Source: JBOFSR01 sp051651645
Lineage (GTDB): Bacteria > Spirochaetota > Spirochaetia > Treponematales > Treponemataceae
Assembly: GCA_051651645.1 (NCBI GenBank)
Contig: JBOFSR010000134.1
Location: 1 to 29,540 of the forward strand
Direction of reading: 5' to 3'
Length of the DNA: 29,540 nt
Part shown: piece by piece, positions 7,111 to 16,575 of the stretch
Layout of the letters: each line of letters starts with the position of its first letter
Numbering within the stretch: position 1 is the first letter of the stretch
Program-made: the position numbers and the translations under genes
The notes under the pieces: model-generated
What the model was told of the DNA's origin: nothing
What the model saw: the letters and a program-made list of their open reading frames with translations, nothing else
The model's database searches: none

Positions 7111-10100
7111 CTAAAAACCTTTTCCTTCCCCTAAACCTTTAATAACGGGTCGTTTTGTGTTTTGTGAAAAAACGCCCGTGTTAATAGGCCTTCGTCCTGC
7201 TCCAATAGCCCAAACGCTTGTTTCAAAGCCAGCAGGTAAAACATTGCCAAACTGCTCCCCGCTCCACAAAGATGTATCTGCAAAGTCAGTAACAAAAGCA
7301 GGAATTTCATGTTCAGATCCACCAATTGCAAAATCAGAAGATCCGTTTGGTCTTGAAATATAAACATTCAAAAAGTCCACAATAAACTTGTCAAGATGTG
7401 CACTAGAAAAAATTATACCCCGCATCTTATTAGTAGAGCTAGCAGGAATTTTGCCAAGACTATACCCTCGTTCAAAACTTATGATAAACTTGTTTGCACC
7501 TACTATGTCAACTGAGCCAATTACACCGCCATAAAATCCAGCATCCATGGAAGAAGCATCAAAAGCTGCAGTGCTATAAAAATTTTTTATTGTGGTAACA
7601 ATATCAGAATTTAAATTGCTTGTAAAATGACCTATTAAGCCACCGACTTTCATCTCCAATTTAGAAGCATTTGTTTTTATTCTACTAGAAAAGGATCCCA
7701 CATTTACAATTTTATCTATATCAAACGAATTATTTATTTCAACAGAGCCAATTACACCGCCAAAATTCCCGCTTTCATTATCAGTACTATCAATTTCACC
7801 TTCATTATACAATAACACAAGAGGGGAGGATGCATTATATTGACCAATTACACCACCAATATTACCACCCTTTGCTTTCACCGAGCCATAATTCGACAAA
7901 TTTTCCAGCTTAACACTAGTTCCACCACTTGCCAACTGAACACGGCCAATAATTCCACCTGTTGCAGTAGAAGAACTATACGCAAGTGAATTTTCAACAC
8001 TTGCGTACGAAACAATATTTGAAACCTCACCACCTAAAACAGTACTAACAAGTCCTCCAAAAATATTTAGATCCTGATTAAACACCATAACATCGCTTGA
8101 TAAGGTAAGATTTTTTATAACACCAGTAGGGGCAAGTTTTGCAAATAAGCCAGATCCATTTATTGATGAAAAAATACGCATGTTCGAAATTTTATGCCTA
8201 TTACCATCAAAGATAGCAGCAAAACCAGCAGAAGAAGATATAGGATCTACAGAGTAACCTCCAAAATCTAAATCTGCCATTAGCTTATAGCGAAGCCCCT
8301 CCCCAGAAACGGAAGGGTTATTACCGTTTTTAACCAAATATACATATTCACCTGGATCGTAAATTGCAAAAAATTCGCCCTCGGCATCTCTTTCTTTTTT
8401 TGGCTCAACAATCGAAGAAACCTGATTATCCCATACGCTACTAGTCCAGCGAGCGTATAATTTTTGCTCATATACGTCCATCCTATACGCATCATCGGTG
8501 CCATCGCCATTCCCCTTATGGTAATATCCCCAAGGAATATCTTCACCAGAAGCAAGCACCTGAGGATTCATGTCTTTATCATAATACCAATAATTAGAAT
8601 TAGCATCACCTTGCGTATATTGTTTGACATAAAATCCTAGGAATTTATACCCCGGTCGAGTAGGAATAGAGATACTTGGCAAATCAGAGTCATACTCCAT
8701 GGTAACGCTTCCTATTTTATCACCAGAAATAGAATCAACTAAAGCAACCTCTGTTTTATTACCTTTCCAAACGGCACGCAATGTTGAATTCTCTGGAGTG
8801 TCCCACTTTATCCCTGAAACAAGCGTATTATTCACAACGCTGTAATATTTTTTTGTAAAATCCGTAAAACCATCTTTATCAACATAATAGATGCCATCAA
8901 GAGTACTGTGTGCTTTTTCTTTGATGTCAATAATATTATTTAAGGGCATATTATTATCCAAAACAACAGTAAAGGTATTTGGTGCAAGCGGTGGTTTCCA
9001 TGTCTCTATATTTTTATCAAGCGTAACAGTAAAAGACTTTCCACGCCAAGTAATCTCAACAGAAACGGCAAGCGATACATCAACATTAGTCAACGTATAC
9101 TCATAGCCACCACTTACCGTAGCAAAACTACCTGCAATATGGCCATTTTCAGACCTTGCCTTTATATCGCTGGCAGTAATTTCAAAGCCATCACTTGGAG
9201 TAATCTGAATGACACGATCACCACTGCTATTAGTCGAAACAACAAGACTTTTTGCTGTAGAGTTATATTCCGTAAAAGTAACGCCACGTGAAATATTTTC
9301 AAATTCAAGCGTAACAAAAACGGGAAAATCTGGCATCTGAAATGTTGGATCATCTTTATCAAGCACTAAAAATGGCGGTTCCTGTGGCAAGTTATTCGAG
9401 TCCAACTTATAAACCTTCAAAGAATTATCTTTAACCTGAAACACACCATCAGCATTATTATCAATCTGAGGCACAACAGTTACAAGGCTACCAACACTTG
9501 TACCCTGAACTTTTTTTCCATCAACCGTTACAAAAAAAGTTCCATTTTCAATAGTTCCACCACCATCTAGCAAAATACGCTCATCTTCAAAGCCAATAAA
9601 ATATTCCTTGTAGTCAGCCCACTTATTTTCATAATTAGCAAGACTATTCTTATCTATTCTAATACCAATCAGTCTATTTTTAGAAAACGGCAACTCAGAC
9701 TCACTATTAACCGAAATCAAGGGAGGATCCAATGAGTACGAATTAATATATGTAACACCATTAAGAGGAGCAAAACTACTTGCTCTAATTTCTGTCAATG
9801 ATGCAGGCAGACTAATTGAGCGAACAAAAGGTTTATTTTGAAAATAGTTGAACGTTCCAGCTCTAACGGTTAAGACAACTTGTCTGTCTATAAAAGACGG
9901 TATTTGCATATCAGTTATTACCATCTGAGAGGTATTTTTTAAATCAACAATCATCTTTCCTGTAGTATACCCTGTATGCACAAATATATCATCAAGTGAA
10001 AAAATATTACAAGTTACAGAAACTTGGCCATCAGAAGATGCTGCAGTAACTTGCCCTTTTGTTTTTGCACTAGCACTAACAGTAGCTTCAATATAATAAC

Positions 10101-10611
10101 TGCCGTCGCCTACAGGTTTAAGGGTACTAATATCATCAATTGTAATGGAAGGATCAGAAACACTCCACCGAACATCAAGCCATTGTGGCTCCAAAGTATC
10201 TCCTGCAACAACAGGGCTTATATCCAACCGTAGCGTTCCATCCCGTACAAACGACAAAGATTCTCCAGCATCAAAAGCGAATTTAACCTTTTGAATGCTA
10301 ACAACTTGAGCAATAATTTTAATGGGGGCAGAAGGCATAACAAACTGAAAACCATTATTCCCATCACTATAAATTGTATAAAGCTTACCATTTAATTCAT
10401 AAGAAGGAGGAATTAACTCATAATACGGATCTGGCAAAATTGAAAACCGAACAGTCTCTCCTGCATAAAATTTAGTATTATTCATAACAACCTGTGCATT
10501 CAAAACTTCTGTCATAGAAACATCGTATTCTTTTGTTTGATATATATCTTTACAGCTGACACACAAAGTCAGTGCAATAAAAAGTATAGCTATAAATATT
10601 TTAGCTTTCAT
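7111..10611 (-). CDS. Large surface-type lipoprotein with BspA-like and GLUG-like regions (paralogue 2)
   Basis: A 1166-aa predicted lipoprotein: signal peptide with lipobox LCVSC, lipidated at C20. Visible segments: an N-terminal beta-domain ending in FVMPSAPIKIIAQV, typical of bacterial-repeat domains; a BspA-like leucine-rich stretch at about 217-297 (ISLPASLTEIRASSF); further MPDFPVFVTLEF-type units; a Listeria-Bacteroides-like repeat (RPGYKFLGFYV); then about 745-1090 a right-handed beta-helix region with GLUG-like motifs (FGGLVSTV, GGIIGRV, IGGVIGQY, FGGVIGSV, VGGLIGHF). These folds are common in treponemal and Bacteroides surface proteins and suggest adhesion or matrix contact; no catalytic motif was recognised. 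Start supported by AGGAG. It is a diverged copy of the upstream 1362-aa protein, 46 nt away. Confidence 0.82.
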   Translation of the reverse strand: MKAKIFIAILFIALTLCVSCKDIYQTKEYDVSMTEVLNAQVVMNNTKFYAGETVRFSILPDPYYELIPPSYELNGKLYTIYSDGNNGFQFVMPSAPIKIIAQVVSIQKVKFAFDAGESLSFVRDGTLRLDISPVVAGDTLEPQWLDVRWSVSDPSITIDDISTLKPVGDGSYYIEATVSASAKTKGQVTAASSDGQVSVTCNIFSLDDIFVHTGYTTGKMIVDLKNTSQMVITDMQIPSFIDRQVVLTVRAGTFNYFQNKPFVRSISLPASLTEIRASSFAPLNGVTYINSYSLDPPLISVNSESELPFSKNRLIGIRIDKNSLANYENKWADYKEYFIGFEDERILLDGGGTIENGTFFVTVDGKKVQGTSVGSLVTVVPQIDNNADGVFQVKDNSLKVYKLDSNNLPQEPPFLVLDKDDPTFQMPDFPVFVTLEFENISRGVTFTEYNSTAKSLVVSTNSSGDRVIQITPSDGFEITASDIKARSENGHIAGSFATVSGGYEYTLTNVDVSLAVSVEITWRGKSFTVTLDKNIETWKPPLAPNTFTVVLDNNMPLNNIIDIKEKAHSTLDGIYYVDKDGFTDFTKKYYSVVNNTLVSGIKWDTPENSTLRAVWKGNKTEVALVDSISGDKIGSVTMEYDSDLPSISIPTRPGYKFLGFYVKQYTQGDANSNYWYYDKDMNPQVLASGEDIPWGYYHKGNGDGTDDAYRMDVYEQKLYARWTSSVWDNQVSSIVEPKKERDAEGEFFAIYDPGEYVYLVKNGNNPSVSGEGLRYKLMADLDFGGYSVDPISSSAGFAAIFDGNRHKISNMRIFSSINGSGLFAKLAPTGVIKNLTLSSDVMVFNQDLNIFGGLVSTVLGGEVSNIVSYASVENSLAYSSSTATGGIIGRVQLASGGTSVKLENLSNYGSVKAKGGNIGGVIGQYNASSPLVLLYNEGEIDSTDNESGNFGGVIGSVEINNSFDIDKIVNVGSFSSRIKTNASKLEMKVGGLIGHFTSNLNSDIVTTIKNFYSTAAFDASSMDAGFYGGVIGSVDIVGANKFIISFERGYSLGKIPASSTNKMRGIIFSSAHLDKFIVDFLNVYISRPNGSSDFAIGGSEHEIPAFVTDFADTSLWSGEQFGNVLPAGFETSVWAIGAGRRPINTGVFSQNTKRPVIKGLGEGKGF

Positions 10612-10657
10612 ATATTCTCCTAAATAACTTTTCTAAAACAACCTTCGTACTAAAGAA

Positions 10658-13600
10658 TTATTTTACTTCCCAGCCGTCCCAATTCGCATCAGAATCATAG
10701 CCAACATCCTTGAGCACCCATAAGTTAATAATAGAAATACTTCCAATAGGTGCCAGAAGCGCGCTTCGGTGAGACCAGTTTATATCATCAAACGGTTTTG
10801 GAGAAGGGTCATGCAAATGAGTTATCATATCCTTGGAGTCTATATATGTTCTACCAACCAAACTACCCACAGGCGCACTTACTTCTCCAGTTTGCCCATA
10901 GGGGAAGTCTTTATCATAAGATGTGAACCATAAATCAGCACGAGAGGAAAGTGATGTAATATTTTCATGAGTACTAACAAAAACACGCCCTTCAAAGTCA
11001 ACGCCTGAAATCTTTCCATCTGCACCCTGCGGAATATCACCACCTATCGAAACACTGCCACCAGAGGCTGTTGCTTTAATTGTTGCAACAAGAAAACTAT
11101 TCTTTAAGACATACGTAGCATTCTGTATACCTGCAATGGCAATAGCCACATCATCATATCCTATAATACTAGGCGATCGTGAGTAAACACTTGTCAACTT
11201 AACGCTATCTAATCCAACATATTTTTCCAGAATTGGATCAAGTATACGAACAGTTGCTATCAAGCTTGCAACATTTTTTCCCGATGGAACTTCAACCTTA
11301 CCTGCATTATATGAACGAATTAACTCAAAAGCCCCACCATTTGATTCAATAAAACCAATCAACCCACCAACATTAGCCCGCTTGAGAGAATCAGAAAAGG
11401 AAGACATAATATTACCATGATTAAAAATACTATCAACAGTAATAGTTCCGTTATCCGGAGCTTCTATCTTGCCAATAACTCCCCCAACATTACTGTAATT
11501 TCCAGAAATATTGATACTTGCTGGAGGATTAAGATTCGACCCCTTATTTTCTGTTCCAAATCCATTACCAAGCCTTGATATAGAAGCAGAACCGTTAAGC
11601 CTATAAATACCTACAACACCACCTGTATTAGAAACGGAACTATGTATAAATGCTTTATTTATTACATTTTCAACAACACCTCCAGCTTCAACAATCCCAA
11701 CAATCCCACCAACACCTCTATTCCCTTCAGTACCTGCATACCTTGACTCAATACGACCACTCTCAATAGTTAAATTCTTAACTCGTGCCCCAGCAGAAAT
11801 TCTAGAAAACAAACCAACACCTGCAATAGTAGTTTCCTCTATACACAAGTTATGAATTTTAAACCCTCCTCCATCATATTCACCCATAAAAGCACTGCTA
11901 GCTCCAATTGGTTTAAATAACAAAGATCCACCTGTTTTATTCATCCTTAAATCTTTCATTTGCTTGAACTTTGAAGTCCAAAGCTTTGGTCTCAAAGAAA
12001 GATGTATCAAGTGACTAGGACGCCAAATTTCATAATAACCTTCTTTCTCATTCCATAACGGTGCATATTTTTCATCACGATACGCATTTTGATCCTCTTG
12101 CCACTCATCACCGAGAGCAACGCCATATACATAATCTTGCCACCAACCATACACACTAGAAGTTTTAGACACTTTATATGGCTGACAAGCTGCAGGATAA
12201 CTTGTATCATACGGATCAGAAGGAGGAACAGGCTGTAACGGATGCGAAGTAAAAGGCATAGAGGCAGGAATTGTATCCGCATCTTTAGCTATATAAAACG
12301 AAGGCCCCCAGGTTTTTCCAATAAAACTACGACTTTCATCAATAATCTGAAGTCCAGGAGGAGGCCGAGAACCATCTTCTGTATAATTGTTTTTGAGATC
12401 CGCAATATCCGCGACAAAAGCACCTAAAAATTTATACCCTTTTATATAGTCTACCTCCTTTGGAAAAAATGGTCCCCCTAGAGTCAACCAATCAGTATCT
12501 TCTATTAATGTATCATACTTAATCATATTTGATGTTATGGTTCCTGGCTTAAGTGCAGGAGTCATCTCTAAAGCCAATGACAATAATTGACCTTCCCAAG
12601 CAATGTACATCTTCACATGTTTTTCATCAACATTCCACGGCTCTGAAACTTCAAAAGTCTTTATTCCTCCTTGTTCATCCAGTTCAGATCCAAATGGACG
12701 ATCTACGTGAGACATAGCAACATTTTGACTAGAAAGAAGTGGCGAAGAAACATACTTCTTGTACTCAAAAATACTTTTTTCTGTTTTCGAATACGCACTT
12801 GTCTTGTCTAAAGGAATTTCAAAACCAATACATTCCTTTCTATAAGGAGGATTATTAAACCGTCCTTTTAAATACTTAGCATACTTAGGATCTGTAGCTT
12901 TTAAAATAGGTGCATCACTACTATCATACAATTCAATATTCCGACTTTCATAAGGAAAATGCATAACTCCACTATATCCGTAGAGTACTTCAAAAGTTGC
13001 AAGCGGGGTTGCCTCAGAGTCAACTACAGGCACAATACGCCCACGCACTGCCTTTTTTGATTCATGCACGCTTACCGTAGTTTTCAAAATTTCCCACTTA
13101 ATCTTAAGCGTAAGTAAAGCCGTTCGAGGTTTTTTAAATTTATACCTGTAATAAATATCGGTTCCTGCAAGCTCCGCATCTCCACGCTCCACCCGAGAAA
13201 AATCCGTTGGAGTATACTCTATATTCGTTGTTGTATCAAAAATTTTAAAATCATCTATATTTTCAATGCAATAACCCGCCTTTATATAGGTAGTTCCATT
13301 TTCCTCAAATTTATTATAAATATCAACGTACAGCATATCCTCGCTATCACTTTTATAATAATATTTAAAATCTGCAACTCGCACCTCTCCGCTTTTAGTT
13401 TTCAACCGAGTGGGCTGCTCAAGAGCATGAGGCAATGTAAAATATGAAGCAGGATCAACCGTTATACCTGCGGCTTTCATTTTAAAAGAAACTGTTACAA
13501 AAACATTACTCATCGGCATTGGAAAGTACGGTGCATAGTAATACTCAGTAGTTTCCGCAGAAGAGGGAGATGGCTTAAACGTCACGGCAATCCCCTTAAC

Positions 13601-14746
13601 CAAGTCAAGATCTTTACCAGGATCAGGGTTTACCAACAAAGCAACGATATCTCCAGGGGTTGCACAATCTTCGTCAATAAAAACAGTTCCGCCCTCAGCC
13701 TCGGCTAGTGTTATTCTATATTGACCAAATCCAATAATATACTTTTCATAGCGAGACCATAACACGCGATAATCTTTAGAAGACGCAGCGGAAACAAAAA
13801 TATTAGACAAATTTATTGTATTAAAAATATCCTTGCTGTTATCTATAACTGGAGGAGATTTAGCATAGACATCAATTTTTTCAACCTCATCAAAGCCAGA
13901 ACCCGTAAAGGAATTTGCTCCTATTTCTCTTACACTTGAGGAAATATAAATTGATGTAATTTTTTTATCATATGAAGCAAAGGCATTTTCTTTAACCGCA
14001 ACAACCATTTTATTATCCATGATATCTGGAATATAAAAGCTTGTACCAGGAATACTACGCCCTGCAATTATTCCCGTAATTCGTATTTCATCACTACCAT
14101 AAGACTCTTTATCAAAAATACCACCAGCCAAAACCTTTACAAAACAAGAAGCACCGTCTGGCAACTCAGTGGTTTTTGCAGTAATAGCCAGCTCACCACT
14201 ATCTCTCAATGCTTTTACGGTGATAGTTTGAGTAACAGTTACAACTCCTGAAAAACTATCCCTACTTACAACAGGATCTTGCTCTGTAATGGATACAATT
14301 CCCATTTCACTGACATCCCAAATAATTTCTTCTGAAAAATTAGGAGACTCACTCACAGCTGTTCCTGTTAATGTCATTTCGCCTATAAAAACAGTGCTTT
14401 GGCGATCAACAGAAATCGTATTTAAATATTCGCTTACAAATTCTGCATGAATAACAACATCGCCAGCAGGCATTTTAAATCCACTAGCAGGAATAGCAAC
14501 TTGTCTGCCATCAAAGATATAATGCAAAGAGCCTTCTTTTAATTTATAACCAGCGTTAGGAAAAACAGAAAGGGCTACAACATCGCCAACCTCTACATCA
14601 GCTGAGCGAAACTGTATTCGACCATTTGCTACTGTAGGCGAAACCGTGATGGTTCCAACATGATGCCGCTCAAAGGGACTTGGGCAAGCCAAAAATAAAA
14701 AACATAAAATCAAGAAAAATACTATTTTACATATATATTTTTTCAC
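10658..14746 (-). CDS. Very large surface-type lipoprotein with BspA-like and GLUG-like regions (paralogue 1)
   Basis: A 1362-aa predicted lipoprotein with lipobox LFLAC (lipidated C21). The domain order repeats that of the downstream 1166-aa protein: beta-domain with GDVVALSVFPNAGYKL and FKMPAGDVVIHAEF; an Ig/Big-like stretch; a BspA-like segment at about 212-299 (ITSIYISSSVREIGANSF); a shared spacer containing W..Y.KY.IGF and GGT; a repeat with GYKFLGAFV; and from about 900 a beta-helix entered through PIGASSAFMGEYDGGG with GLUG-like motifs (GVGGIVGIV, NVGGVIGKI, NVGGLIGFI). The start codon is GTG with GAAGGAG 7 nt upstream. First gene of the presumed lipoprotein-lipoprotein-ankyrin operon, behind a near-consensus promoter. 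Function unknown; adhesin-like is the best guess. Confidence 0.82.
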   Translation of the reverse strand: MKKYICKIVFFLILCFLFLACPSPFERHHVGTITVSPTVANGRIQFRSADVEVGDVVALSVFPNAGYKLKEGSLHYIFDGRQVAIPASGFKMPAGDVVIHAEFVSEYLNTISVDRQSTVFIGEMTLTGTAVSESPNFSEEIIWDVSEMGIVSITEQDPVVSRDSFSGVVTVTQTITVKALRDSGELAITAKTTELPDGASCFVKVLAGGIFDKESYGSDEIRITGIIAGRSIPGTSFYIPDIMDNKMVVAVKENAFASYDKKITSIYISSSVREIGANSFTGSGFDEVEKIDVYAKSPPVIDNSKDIFNTINLSNIFVSAASSKDYRVLWSRYEKYIIGFGQYRITLAEAEGGTVFIDEDCATPGDIVALLVNPDPGKDLDLVKGIAVTFKPSPSSAETTEYYYAPYFPMPMSNVFVTVSFKMKAAGITVDPASYFTLPHALEQPTRLKTKSGEVRVADFKYYYKSDSEDMLYVDIYNKFEENGTTYIKAGYCIENIDDFKIFDTTTNIEYTPTDFSRVERGDAELAGTDIYYRYKFKKPRTALLTLKIKWEILKTTVSVHESKKAVRGRIVPVVDSEATPLATFEVLYGYSGVMHFPYESRNIELYDSSDAPILKATDPKYAKYLKGRFNNPPYRKECIGFEIPLDKTSAYSKTEKSIFEYKKYVSSPLLSSQNVAMSHVDRPFGSELDEQGGIKTFEVSEPWNVDEKHVKMYIAWEGQLLSLALEMTPALKPGTITSNMIKYDTLIEDTDWLTLGGPFFPKEVDYIKGYKFLGAFVADIADLKNNYTEDGSRPPPGLQIIDESRSFIGKTWGPSFYIAKDADTIPASMPFTSHPLQPVPPSDPYDTSYPAACQPYKVSKTSSVYGWWQDYVYGVALGDEWQEDQNAYRDEKYAPLWNEKEGYYEIWRPSHLIHLSLRPKLWTSKFKQMKDLRMNKTGGSLLFKPIGASSAFMGEYDGGGFKIHNLCIEETTIAGVGLFSRISAGARVKNLTIESGRIESRYAGTEGNRGVGGIVGIVEAGGVVENVINKAFIHSSVSNTGGVVGIYRLNGSASISRLGNGFGTENKGSNLNPPASINISGNYSNVGGVIGKIEAPDNGTITVDSIFNHGNIMSSFSDSLKRANVGGLIGFIESNGGAFELIRSYNAGKVEVPSGKNVASLIATVRILDPILEKYVGLDSVKLTSVYSRSPSIIGYDDVAIAIAGIQNATYVLKNSFLVATIKATASGGSVSIGGDIPQGADGKISGVDFEGRVFVSTHENITSLSSRADLWFTSYDKDFPYGQTGEVSAPVGSLVGRTYIDSKDMITHLHDPSPKPFDDINWSHRSALLAPIGSISIINLWVLKDVGYDSDANWDGWEVK

Positions 14747-14784
14747 AATATGACTCCTTCATATCTGAATTATTATTTTCTCGT

Positions 14785-14805
14785 CTATAACAATCCGTGT
14801 TATAG
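14785..14805. repeat. Inverted repeat in the leader of the lipoprotein operon
   Basis: CTATAAC (14785-14791) and GTTATAG (14799-14805) form a perfect 7-bp stem around a 7-nt loop, 39-60 nt before the GTG start of the 1362-aa lipoprotein and inside its predicted 5' untranslated region. No U-run follows. It may be an operator or an RNA stem; no regulator is encoded nearby. Confidence 0.45.
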
Positions 14806-14873
14806 CTTGTGCATACATAATTATCGACATAAGTGCTTGAAAAAAATACAAAAAACTTTTCTTAATGAAAAGA

Positions 14874-14902
14874 ATTATAGATGTAAAATCCCTTTTAGTC
14901 AA
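14874..14902 (-). promoter_or_regulatory. Near-consensus sigma70-type promoter of the lipoprotein operon
   Basis: Minus strand TTGACT (14897-14902), 17-nt spacer, TATAAT (14874-14879): five of six and six of six consensus bases. Predicted start near 14867 gives a leader of about 120 nt before the GTG of the 1362-aa lipoprotein. This is the strongest promoter match in the window. Confidence 0.8.
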
Positions 14903-14933
14903 CACTTTTCATTTACTTTGTAAAAAAATCCAA

Positions 14934-15506
14934 CTAGTCGTCAGCACGACATTGTAAACATTCGTAATCCTCGATTGTATCTATATCAAAAAGAACTTCG
15001 CTCGTTGCGTGATACACGCATAGTTCACCCCGATGATTATTAATAACATGCTTGCCGCCACAATCTCCCGAAAGTTTTGTAAGTTCAGTAAAAAATCGCT
15101 GAGGAAAAATAACAGGATTGCCAAAAGAGTCTTGATGCTGAGGCACAATAATTTGATTAGTTTGTTCAAAAAGAGCAATCATCGTATTTATCGTTTTCAC
15201 CTTGATAAGCGGATTATCAGCAACCATAAAAAGAAGTCCGTCCTGATCCTTACAATGATTAACTGCTTGAATAATACTTTGACTTTGCCCCAGTTCGTAG
15301 TACGGATTATGCAAAACGGTGGCATCATACGTAGAGGCAAGAGCATCGTAGTCACGAGAGTGCGTAATTAAAAGGATTTTTTCCAGTACTGATTTTTTTG
15401 CGGCAATAATTACATGCTCAATAAGCGGCATGCCTTTATAATCCAAAAGAAGTTTATTTTGTTGCATGCGGGCACTTTTTCCTGCCGCAAGAATTATTCC
15501 TACCAT
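14934..15506 (-). CDS. MocA/MobA-like nucleotidyltransferase
   Basis: A 190-aa NTP-transferase of the MobA-like family, closest in appearance to molybdenum cofactor cytidylyltransferase (MocA), which adds CMP to molybdopterin for molybdenum hydroxylases. The nucleotide-binding signature is at the N-terminus (LAAGKSARMQQNKLLLDYKG, residues 6-25), followed by GQSQSI near 73 and the metal-binding ADNPLI near 95. Length fits the family (about 190-200 aa). It starts 11 nt after the PdxA-family gene, so the two form a small operon; the ribosome-binding site is weak, consistent with coupling. No molybdenum enzyme or XdhC-like gene is visible here, so the substrate could be another phosphorylated alcohol. 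Family confident, substrate not. Confidence 0.75.
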   Translation of the reverse strand: MVGIILAAGKSARMQQNKLLLDYKGMPLIEHVIIAAKKSVLEKILLITHSRDYDALASTYDATVLHNPYYELGQSQSIIQAVNHCKDQDGLLFMVADNPLIKVKTINTMIALFEQTNQIIVPQHQDSFGNPVIFPQRFFTELTKLSGDCGGKHVINNHRGELCVYHATSEVLFDIDTIEDYECLQCRADD

Positions 15507-15517
15507 AGTTGCACCAG

Positions 15518-16429
15518 CTAAAGCGTCTTTTCACTGCACCCTATTGGCGTACGTCTCACTGGAGTACATCGCAGTGCCGCAATTCGGATTGCCTCAATCA
15601 TGCTTACAGCACTGGCACAACCCTTGCCTGCAATGTCAAAGGCACTACCATGGTCAACGCTTGTTCGCAAAAAAGGCATTCCCAAGGTTAAAGAAATCGT
15701 TCTATCAAAATCAAGCGTTTTGCAAGCAATATGCCCCTGATCATGATACAGCGAAAGCACTGCATCAAACTTACCAATTTTTGCAAGGTGAAACACTGAA
15801 TCAGCTCCGATTGGGCCAACGGCATTCACGCCATGCACTCGAGCTTTTTGAATCGCAAGAAAAATCACCTGCTCTTCGTTTCCAAAAAGTCCGCTCTCGC
15901 CACAGTGAGGATTAAGCCCCGCAACGGCAATGCACGGATTCTGTATTCCCAATTGAGAGGCTAAGTGATTGCTACACCGAATAAGATAATCGACAAGACG
16001 CTCTTCTGTAATCAAGTCGCACGCATTACGAAGCGAAACATGCCGAGTCAAAAAAAAGACTTTAAGAGAGAGCGTTTCAAACATTGTTAGCGGATCTTGC
16101 GTATTTGTCAATGCGGCAAAAATCTCTGTGTGACCGATGTATGGAATGTTAGCAGCGTGCAAACTTTCTTTATTTACAGGAGCGGTTGCAACAGCGTCAA
16201 TCTTTCCCAAAAGAGCATCTTCCGTGGCACTCTTGATTGCTAAAAAAGCCGCCTGCCCACCTTCAGCACTAACCCTGCCCATAAGCGATTTTTTAAGAGG
16301 CTTTAGAGAACCATAAACTACAGGCTCACAGATATCTGTAACAAGAGAGCAGTTTATGGCTTTTTCAACAATCTCAGCCCCAATGCCTGCAGGATCGCCG
16401 ACCGTAATTCCAATTTTTGGCTTTTTCAT
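15518..16429 (-). CDS. pdxA: PdxA-family dehydrogenase (4-hydroxythreonine-4-phosphate or 4-phospho-threonate type)
   Basis: NAD-dependent, metal-dependent dehydrogenase/decarboxylase family. PdxA proper acts on 4-phosphohydroxy-L-threonine in vitamin B6 synthesis; PdxA2 acts on phospho-threonates or erythronates in sugar-acid catabolism. Family motifs are intact: GDPAGIGAEI (11-20), substrate-binding GHTE (H100, T101), metal ligands H130 (RHVSLR), H175 (GLNPHCGE) and H229 (YHDQG), then DHGSAFDIAG (259-268). At 303 aa it is about 25-30 residues shorter than E. coli PdxA, the gap lying between residues 40 and 55. No other B6 gene and no DUF1537 kinase is nearby, so the subtype is open. Its partner is the MocA-like gene 11 nt downstream. 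Confidence 0.78.
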   Translation of the reverse strand: MKKPKIGITVGDPAGIGAEIVEKAINCSLVTDICEPVVYGSLKPLKKSLMGRVSAEGGQAAFLAIKSATEDALLGKIDAVATAPVNKESLHAANIPYIGHTEIFAALTNTQDPLTMFETLSLKVFFLTRHVSLRNACDLITEERLVDYLIRCSNHLASQLGIQNPCIAVAGLNPHCGESGLFGNEEQVIFLAIQKARVHGVNAVGPIGADSVFHLAKIGKFDAVLSLYHDQGHIACKTLDFDRTISLTLGMPFLRTSVDHGSAFDIAGKGCASAVSMIEAIRIAALRCTPVRRTPIGCSEKTL

Positions 16430-16510
16430 TTAATCAGTATACTATAAAAAAAGCATTTCAAAAAGAGGCTACCAAAGATGACAATCCGCTATTTAATAAT
16501 TTATTCTTAC

Positions 16511-16549
16511 AAAACAAAAAAGGCCTCCCTCTATTTGAAGGAAGCCTTT
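16511..16549 (-). terminator. Rho-independent terminator of pckG
   Basis: Just after the pckG stop, the minus strand carries AAAGGCTTCCTT, a 7-nt loop, and AGGGAGGCCTTT (12 bp with three G-U pairs), followed by TTTTGTTTT. A strong intrinsic terminator separating pckG from the PdxA-family gene. Confidence 0.9.
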
Positions 16550-16575
16550 CATAATTTATAATCGTTGTTAAAAAA

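Noticed and set aside
8280..8555. 91-codon minus-strand frame inside the 1166-aa lipoprotein
   Set aside because: Same strand, other frame; the lipoprotein frame is continuous with family repeats here.
15466..15915. 149-codon plus-strand frame
   Set aside because: It is antisense to the PdxA-family and MocA-like genes, both of which have intact family motifs; its translation has no recognisable features.
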